DNA of 64,000 nt from Paenibacillus dakarensis (GTDB lineage Bacteria > Bacillota > Bacilli > Paenibacillales > Paenibacillaceae): the NCBI RefSeq assembly GCF_001373415.1, contig NZ_CDSE01000052.1:1-64000 (forward strand), given 5' to 3'. Within the stretch, counting starts at the first letter, position 1, and every line of letters begins with the position of its first letter. A program made the translations under genes and the position numbers. A model generated the notes under the pieces. That model did not search any database, had not been told where the DNA came from, and saw only the letters and a list, made by a program, of their open reading frames with translations. Shown piece after piece: positions 58,428 to 64,000 of this stretch.

Positions 58428-59447
58428 ATGGATATCTTTAATGATTTGGATCAATATACCAATCAAATTAAAGATCGTATCGCTGCTTCAGCAGCAGCAA
58501 TATGCGTGATGAAAGACAACAAGATTATACATGAATGGTATTCTGGTTTTCATCATTTCCATAAAGGGGCTAGGAAGGTCGATAGATATTCTCAATTTAA
58601 TGTCTATTCAACAAGAGTTACGTATATTGGTCTTGCTGCTGCTATTGCCATAAATGATGGTGCAATAAAAAGCCTGGATGAGCCAATAAGTAATTATCTT
58701 AAGAACTACGATCGTAACATTCTAGGTAGTACTACTATAAGACACCTAGTTACAAGAACGACAGGGTTACATTTTCAGAAGGATAGCGTAGTTGTACGTA
58801 AGTTTGCAGAAGGTACGTCATTTGAAGGGAAGAAACCTGAGATATTGGCTGAGATTATTAAGAAAGCTACAGGAAAAACAGTTGCAGAAATTATTGATGA
58901 ACGAGTGTTTAAACCTTTAGAATTTTCTCAAACGGAGTGGAGAACAGAAGGGAAAGAAACTCTGGTTTGTGATATAAATGATCCTACTACCTATCCTACT
59001 TTAAGACTCGAGTCAAATGAAGGTAGTGATCGTAATCTTTACATATCAGCGAGGGAACTTGCTTTGTGGGGGAACTTGCACCTGAATAAGGGAGTAATAC
59101 AAGGACAACAGATTCTTCCTAAGGCTTTATTTGATAATGTTACCTCAGTTAATACTCCTAACTCACTGCCTGTTCAGTTACCTAGATTAGGATATTTTTG
59201 GTGGATCCAAGATAAGAAGGTTGCAAACTCCGAAATTGGACCAGATCTTCCTGAAGGAACATACCAGATCCTTGGGGCATCGGGGTGTTCATGTACTGTA
59301 ATCCCTGAACACAATGCGGTGGTTGTACGAATGACGAACAGTCTATGGACTTTTGGCGGAAAGAATGGGTTCGACTATACATCTGATATTCAAAGATTTG
59401 GTAATCTTATTACACAAGCTTTAAACCAACAATCAAATGTATCTTAA
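58428..59447 (+). CDS. Beta-lactamase-fold serine hydrolase lacking the SxxK lysine
   Basis: 339 residues, cytoplasmic. Class C/penicillin-binding fold: FNVYSTRVTYIGLAAAIAIN carries Ser61, but the residue three positions on is Val64 where the catalytic Lys belongs. Later segments TIRHLVTRTTGLHFQ, YISARELALWGNLHLNKGVI and YQILGASGCSCTVIPEHNAV are as in the family. Either the protein is catalytically dead, or it belongs to a subfamily that lost the lysine. RBS GGCAGAGGTG. Confidence 0.88.
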   Translation: MDIFNDLDQYTNQIKDRIAASAAAICVMKDNKIIHEWYSGFHHFHKGARKVDRYSQFNVYSTRVTYIGLAAAIAINDGAIKSLDEPISNYLKNYDRNILGSTTIRHLVTRTTGLHFQKDSVVVRKFAEGTSFEGKKPEILAEIIKKATGKTVAEIIDERVFKPLEFSQTEWRTEGKETLVCDINDPTTYPTLRLESNEGSDRNLYISARELALWGNLHLNKGVIQGQQILPKALFDNVTSVNTPNSLPVQLPRLGYFWWIQDKKVANSEIGPDLPEGTYQILGASGCSCTVIPEHNAVVVRMTNSLWTFGGKNGFDYTSDIQRFGNLITQALNQQSNVS

Positions 59448-59459
59448 TGCCCCAAACAG

Positions 59460-59897
59460 TTGTTCAATCAAAATAAAAAAACTGCTACTTTTTTGCTTAT
59501 GCTTTATCTAATCATACTGAGTTACTGGATGCTGTTTGGATTTGGGAGGACTCCACAAACCGAATATATGTATAACTTAAAGCCATTCTCTACCGTGCGT
59601 TATTTTATGCGAACATATGATTTGAGTACTAGAACATGGAGTATTAATCTTATTGGGGTGTTTGTTCCTTTTGGAGTACTTTTGCCAATGATATTTAAAA
59701 AAAGTCTTTCTAAGATATTTATCATATTCTTAGGCGGTCTGTTCGTGCTTGAGTCGATGCAATTGCTAACCAGGCGAGGGAGCTTCGACATAGATGATTT
59801 TATATTAAATTCTATTGGATTTTTAATAGGGTATTTGATTTATCGGGTTACAGACCGAATTTGGAATAGAATTCGAAGGAAAGGCAATAATAAATAA
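59460..59897 (+). CDS. VanZ-like membrane protein
   Basis: 145 residues, TTG start. Four membrane segments: TFLLMLYLIILSYWMLFG, SINLIGVFVPFGVLLPMIF, IFIIFLGGLFVLESMQLL and FILNSIGFLIGYLIYRV, with the VanZ signatures NLKPFSTV and RGSFDIDDFILNSIGF. VanZ of Tn1546 gives low teicoplanin resistance; most homologues have other or unknown roles. No other van genes here. Confidence 0.92.
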   Translation: MFNQNKKTATFLLMLYLIILSYWMLFGFGRTPQTEYMYNLKPFSTVRYFMRTYDLSTRTWSINLIGVFVPFGVLLPMIFKKSLSKIFIIFLGGLFVLESMQLLTRRGSFDIDDFILNSIGFLIGYLIYRVTDRIWNRIRRKGNNK

Positions 59898-59940
59898 AGA
59901 TCTCACGAGAGAATAAATAAAATACATTCAATTTTAAGGG

Positions 59941-59969
59941 TTGACAATGTAATTTATAAACCCTATGAT
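59941..59969 (+). promoter_or_regulatory. SigA promoter of tyrS
   Basis: TTGACA 59941-59946, exactly 17 bases, TATGAT 59964-59969. Drives the T-box leader that follows. Confidence 0.9.
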
Positions 59970-59975
59970 GACTTT

Positions 59976-60239
59976 AATCTAATAATGGAACTCACGATGA
60001 AAGAGCGAAGTAGCAAGTTAGTCACTGTTCAGAAAGCCAGGGGTTGATGAGACCTGGTCATACTTAACATTGCGAATTACACTCTGGAGTATCTTAGGTA
60101 ACGCTAAGCGGACTGGCAATCGATATCATTGCTAGAGTGGTATTAATGGAGACTGCAGATCCATTAATGCAATTTGGGTGGTAACACGGTTAATTAATCG
60201 TCCCTATGTCTGTTGAAGACAATAGGAGACGATTTTTTT
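59976..60239 (+). promoter_or_regulatory. Tyrosine T-box riboswitch
   Basis: Leader RNA that reads uncharged tRNA(Tyr). The T-box sequence TGGGTGGTAACACGG is at 60175-60189. A specifier-loop TAC (Tyr codon) is at 60078-60080 in GCGAATTACACTC. The terminator AATCGTCCCTATGTC/GACAATAGGAGACGATT with seven Ts ends at 60239, and the T-box bulge can pair with the tRNA end to form the antiterminator. Gene order and codon agree with tyrS downstream. Confidence 0.95.
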
Positions 60240-60282
60240 GTTGTTACAATAAAATTAATAATTCGCCAAGGAGAGAAATATA

Positions 60283-61548
60283 ATGATGAACATTATCGAT
60301 GAATTGGAATGGCGTGACGCCATTAATCAACAAACCGATGCTGAAGGTTTACGTAAATTAACGAGTGAGAAGTCGATTTCATTGTACTGTGGTGTTGACC
60401 CTACCGGTGATAGTATGCATATAGGTCACTTGATTCCATTTATGATGCTGAAGAGATTCCAGCTCGCAGGACATCGTCCTGTTATCCTGATTGGTGGAGC
60501 AACAGGTACCATTGGCGATCCAAGTGGACGTACTTCAGAACGAACACTGCAAACAATGGATCAAGTGCAGAAGAACGTTGATGCACTGACTGCACAAATG
60601 AAGAAGCTCTTCGTAAATGATGGTGATACAGGCCTTCGTATGGTGAACAACTATGATTGGACGAAGGATATGACAATTCTGGATTTTCTTCGCGACTTCG
60701 GGAAGAACTTTAGCGTGAATACCATGCTAGCCAAGGATATCGTAGCAAGCCGTCTTGATTCGGGGATTTCCTTCACTGAGTTCTCTTACCAGATCCTGCA
60801 GTCGATCGATTTCCTTCATCTGTTCAAGCATGAAGATGTGCAGCTCCAGATCGGCGGCGCCGACCAGTGGGGAAATATCACGAGCGGTCTTGATTTGATC
60901 CGTAAAAAGGAAGGCCCTGAAGCGAAAGCCTTCGGCTTAACCATTCCTCTGATGCTGAAAGCAGACGGAACGAAATTCGGTAAGACAGCCGGCGGGGCAA
61001 TCTGGCTCGATCCAAACAAGACAACTCCATTTGAATTCTACCAATTCTGGGCTAACCAGGATGACCGCGATGTTATTAAATACCTGAAATTCTTCACCTT
61101 CTTAACGAAGGAAGAGATCGACGCCCTTGAAGAAAAGGTACAGACTGAGCCGCACAAACGTGAAGCTCAACGCGTGCTTGCTGCAGAAATGACGAAATTT
61201 GTTCATGGCGAAGAAGCTCTCATACAAGCCAAGAAGATTACGGAGGCATTATTCAGTGGTGACATCAAGTCTTTGACAGCGGATGAGATTGAACAAGGCT
61301 TCAAAGAAATGCCGACCTTCAATGCCACCAAGGAGTCTAAAAATATTGTGGATTGGCTCGTTGATGTAGGAATCGAACCATCCAAGCGCCAAGCACGTCA
61401 AGACATTACGAGCGGAGCGATCACTATGAATGGTGAGAAGGTCACGGATACGGATATGGAAGTGACGCTCGAGAATTCCTTTGATGGCCGGTTCATTATT
61501 ATTCGTAAAGGTAAGAAGAACTACAACCTTGTTAAACTTGGAGAATAA
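60283..61548 (+). CDS. tyrS: Tyrosyl-tRNA synthetase
   Basis: 421 residues, cytoplasmic, charges tRNA(Tyr). Class I motifs: HIGH as DPTGDSMHIGHLIPFMML near residue 45 and KMSKS variant KADGTKFGKTAGGAIWLD near residue 230; tyrosine pocket IGGADQWGNITSGLDLIRK; C-terminal S4 RNA-binding domain (PSKRQARQDITSGAITMNG). RBS AAGGAGAGA. Controlled by the T-box upstream. Codon use and GC are higher than in the cassette genes, as expected of a resident gene. A strong terminator follows. Confidence 0.99.
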   Translation: MMNIIDELEWRDAINQQTDAEGLRKLTSEKSISLYCGVDPTGDSMHIGHLIPFMMLKRFQLAGHRPVILIGGATGTIGDPSGRTSERTLQTMDQVQKNVDALTAQMKKLFVNDGDTGLRMVNNYDWTKDMTILDFLRDFGKNFSVNTMLAKDIVASRLDSGISFTEFSYQILQSIDFLHLFKHEDVQLQIGGADQWGNITSGLDLIRKKEGPEAKAFGLTIPLMLKADGTKFGKTAGGAIWLDPNKTTPFEFYQFWANQDDRDVIKYLKFFTFLTKEEIDALEEKVQTEPHKREAQRVLAAEMTKFVHGEEALIQAKKITEALFSGDIKSLTADEIEQGFKEMPTFNATKESKNIVDWLVDVGIEPSKRQARQDITSGAITMNGEKVTDTDMEVTLENSFDGRFIIIRKGKKNYNLVKLGE

Positions 61549-61604
61549 CTGATTGAACCCAAGTGGATTTCTAAAAATATAAATGTTGGGGATAATTAAA
61601 ATAA

Positions 61605-61645
61605 CCGTCAAGAACAGCTTAATAGCGTTCTTGACGGTTGTTTTC
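61605..61645 (+). terminator. Intrinsic terminator of tyrS
   Basis: ACCGTCAAGAAC ... GTTCTTGACGGTTGTTTT, a 12-base perfect stem. Confidence 0.88.
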
Positions 61646-61669
61646 TAAATATTGGATAAACAAAATCTG

Positions 61670-63295
61670 CTATCTACTTGTATCTCGCTTCACTACCCCA
61701 TAATCCGCAGCAGTGTAGTTTCCCATATACCACAGGGAAACCCCTTGAAGCCCATAGTACTTCGCCAGCCAGATTTTGGCTGAGATGCTCTGCTCATCTT
61801 CATACCAGATCACATGACTGCCACGATCATGTTTATATGTAATTTTCTCTAAGAAGTAAGGGTGGTCAAACACGGACTTGGTACCCGCTTTAGCTGCCCG
61901 TTCCTCAACAAGCTTGATGGCAGGATTCAGAAGCTCTACCGTACCATCCTTACGTGTAACCCATTGATTAGCTTGCTTGGAAATCCCGAGGATCAGTTTC
62001 TCCTTCGGAATATACTTAAGTGTAGTCTGAATCGTTTCGTTTACTAATGGAAGCGGCGCTGAAGGCAGGCTGCTCTCCAGATGTGTATAATCGTAAGCCA
62101 TGACAATGACTTGATCTGCAATCGATCCAATTTGACGCAAGTCATAACCTTTGTACCACTCTGTTGGAGGTACAGTTACCGACAGGGTGAGCTCACTACC
62201 GAGCTCCTGTTTCAATGCTTTTAGAAAAGCAACAAATGCAGGCTGATCCGATGCATTGATTAAACCTTCGAAGTCGATTGAAATTCCGGTAAATCCATAC
62301 GGATTATCCTTCATCGTATCCTGAGCAGATTGAATGAACGCCTTCTGTGCTGGAAGGTCCTTAAGAAATTTGCTAAGCTTTTGATCTCTGTTATCGGAGA
62401 ATACACTCAGCTCTTTCTGTACCTGATATTGATCAGCAATCTGGATGGCAGATTCCCAGCCGGTTGGCACCGAGTAGTAACCTTTATTCAGCTCCAGAGC
62501 TGCATCGCCATCTGTGATATAGGATAGCTCTGACCATCCAAATTTCACATCCTTCATATATTGCATCTGCTGCGCCTGTTTGAAGGATTCAATAGCGTAG
62601 TAACCAATAGCAGATACCTCAGTTTCTCGTATTCGTTCGTTAATCACTCGTTCGATAATGACAGCGGCTTCCTTCCGGGTGAGCGATGCTTTGGGTCTGA
62701 ATTTACCTGAAGAGTCACCGACTACCATACCGAACTGAGCGCTGTAATAGAGTTCTGCCTGATAGCTTGATTGAATTTGCGAAGCGTCTTTAAATTTTCG
62801 ATTGTTCGCTTCTGTCTTCCAGCCTTTCTGCTTCCAGTTAACCTGCTCCTGTGCATCTAATTCTTGAAGCAGCATACGGCCGATAAGTACAGCCACTTCT
62901 TCTCTAGTAATCTCTTTAGTAGGATTGAACCGGTTGTTTTTGATCATAAAATCAATTAGCTTCTGGTCATATGCACTTTGAATATAAGGATAAGACCAAT
63001 GCTTCGGGTCCTTCATATCTTGCAATTTCATCGCATTGGACGAAGTGGATTCTTGTTGAAGTGAGGCCATTAGCATTTTTACAAAAGCTTCTCTTGTGAG
63101 AACGGCATTTCCTTGAAATTTACCATTTCCCGTGCCTGATATGACATCTAGTGCAGATAACTTATAAATACTACTGGCAGCCCAATCGTTCGGAACGTCA
63201 GAATATGCCTTCAATTGCGCATTATATGCCACTGCACTGCCAGTCCCTGCAAAGAGCATAATAGCCATAGAAAGCGAGATGATTTTTTTAAACAT
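61670..63295 (-). CDS. SLH-anchored GH18 glycosidase-like protein
   Basis: 541 residues from ATG 63295 (GGGGAGGA upstream). Signal peptide SLSMAIMLFAGTGSAVA. Three SLH repeats in residues about 30-220 (YSDVPNDWAASSIYKLSALD; KDPKHWSYPYIQSAYDQKLI; FGMVVGDSSGKFRPKASLTR) bind secondary cell-wall polymers. The C-terminal domain is a GH18 barrel with the catalytic segment GISIDFEGL (Asp-Phe-Glu) and TVPPTEWYKGYDLRQIGSIA, VIVMAYDYTH and WYMGNYTAADYGVV, close to spore peptidoglycan glycosidases. Probably cell-wall remodelling at the surface. Confidence 0.95.
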   Translation of the reverse strand: MFKKIISLSMAIMLFAGTGSAVAYNAQLKAYSDVPNDWAASSIYKLSALDVISGTGNGKFQGNAVLTREAFVKMLMASLQQESTSSNAMKLQDMKDPKHWSYPYIQSAYDQKLIDFMIKNNRFNPTKEITREEVAVLIGRMLLQELDAQEQVNWKQKGWKTEANNRKFKDASQIQSSYQAELYYSAQFGMVVGDSSGKFRPKASLTRKEAAVIIERVINERIRETEVSAIGYYAIESFKQAQQMQYMKDVKFGWSELSYITDGDAALELNKGYYSVPTGWESAIQIADQYQVQKELSVFSDNRDQKLSKFLKDLPAQKAFIQSAQDTMKDNPYGFTGISIDFEGLINASDQPAFVAFLKALKQELGSELTLSVTVPPTEWYKGYDLRQIGSIADQVIVMAYDYTHLESSLPSAPLPLVNETIQTTLKYIPKEKLILGISKQANQWVTRKDGTVELLNPAIKLVEERAAKAGTKSVFDHPYFLEKITYKHDRGSHVIWYEDEQSISAKIWLAKYYGLQGVSLWYMGNYTAADYGVVKRDTSR

Positions 63296-63445
63296 AAGGT
63301 CCTCCCCAGTTTGTCTTTCAGATTCATGCAAACACATCCTTATTCTACCATTATGATTAGTATCTTTATAGCATATTTTTACAAGTTTTAGGAAATTTTC
63401 TTTGTGAAATAGATACCTGGTACGAACAAAAAAAGTTATTATTAG

Positions 63446-64000
63446 ATGACCTTGGTTCATGAAGATGATGAGATTATTCCGTTGATTTGCAATCAGATCA
63501 AAGAAAACTCAGAGAATGAGAAGGACTATAATATAAGGGAAATCGGAAGCTGCTGGTGGAGGGAATTCTCTGGTATTTTCAAGAATAGTTATGGGGATTC
63601 TTTTCAATCACAAAGAACAATTGGGATCGCTTCGCTGGCCAGGACGATAGAGACATATCAATCCAAATGCAATGCGGAAGAGCTTATTCAAGTTCAGTTT
63701 GAACACTGGATCCAGCCTAAAATATATTCGGATACCATAGCTTTTCTTCAGACCCTCCAGGGAATCCCTGTATACATATTATCCAACATCGATACCAGTG
63801 ATATTTTGAAAGCTGTACATTTCCACCAGATAAAGGTTACCGATATCCTCACAAGCGAAGATGTAAAGTCCTACAAACCTAGACCTGAATTGTTTCAGGA
63901 GGCACTGAAGAGAAGTCACCTGAAAGCGGATGAGGTTATTCATATTGGGGACTCATTACTTAGTGATGTCACAGGTGCTCAGAATCTGGGCATTACAGCG
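63446..64000 (+). CDS. HAD-family hydrolase, partial at window edge
   Basis: Frame open to the end of the window. Has YILSNIDTSDILKAV (motif II), SYKPRPELFQEAL (motif III Lys) and HIGDSLLSDVTGAQNLG (motif IV), but the N-terminal DxDGT nucleophile motif is not found: a stop lies directly before ATG 63446, and upstream frames offer only EIDTWYEQKKLLLDDL in another frame. So either the gene has an N-terminal frameshift at about 63450, or it is a truncated remnant. The right end is cut by the window. Confidence 0.8.
   Translation, partial: MTLVHEDDEIIPLICNQIKENSENEKDYNIREIGSCWWREFSGIFKNSYGDSFQSQRTIGIASLARTIETYQSKCNAEELIQVQFEHWIQPKIYSDTIAFLQTLQGIPVYILSNIDTSDILKAVHFHQIKVTDILTSEDVKSYKPRPELFQEALKRSHLKADEVIHIGDSLLSDVTGAQNLGITA

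Noticed and set aside
59460..59897. Vancomycin resistance cluster
   Set aside because: Only a VanZ-like gene is present, without vanHAX or a regulator pair.

Overview
The window reads as a low-GC, spore-forming Bacillota chromosome, most likely Paenibacillus or a close relative. The clues are SLH/GH18 envelope proteins, LplB-type sugar permeases with a YesN-like membrane AraC regulator, a Tyr T-box before tyrS, a DUF2642 protein and strong AGGAGG ribosome sites. Genus is inferred; there is no rRNA here.

Layout. 0-8.5 kb: metal and redox functions (broken arsC, arsB, an orphan response regulator, a SoxB/UshA-like metallophosphatase divergent from ccdA, two thioredoxin-fold proteins, trxA, chrA). 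Two matching 8-4-8 palindromes sit at 4175-4194 and 6312-6331 and suggest one regulon. 8.6-18.3 kb: small accessory enzymes and several pseudogenes. 19.1-38.2 kb: the main discovery, a long array of single-gene cassettes nearly all on the + strand and separated by about 140-200 bp folded sites. 40.4-50.3 kb: a more GC-rich sugar-uptake block (two paralogous beta-propellers, two ABC permeases, a binding lipoprotein, a membrane AraC regulator). 50.4-59.9 kb: more small accessory genes with scattered site fragments. 59.9-64 kb: housekeeping tyrS with its T-box, an SLH-GH18 protein, and a HAD protein cut by the window edge.

The array behaves like an integron cassette array. Each site starts with an R''-like box ending in AAC just after a gene stop and ends with an R'-like box starting GTT just before the next gene; inner L''/L' arms are complementary. 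Decisively, R'' of a site usually complements the R' box at the START of the gene before it (the two ends of one cassette) better than the R' of its own site. This is what strand exchange at G^TT in R' produces. I count 10 exact 7/7 matches across genes, plus one more that differs only at a mutated G. Cargo is typical of mobile cassettes: GNAT, Nudix, VOC, methyltransferase, HAD, HD, DinB and phosphatase proteins, a RelBE-like toxin-antitoxin pair and four holin-like type I toxin modules. An IS110-family element with a nonsense-mutated transposase splits the R'' box of one site, and its noncoding end contains a 10-nt match to the R'' consensus. No integrase or attI site is visible in this window, so the array resembles a cluster of attC sites lacking an integrase, in a phylum where integrons are rare. 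Many cassettes and sites are decayed (frameshifts, internal deletions, lost R' boxes), so the array looks old and partly inactive.
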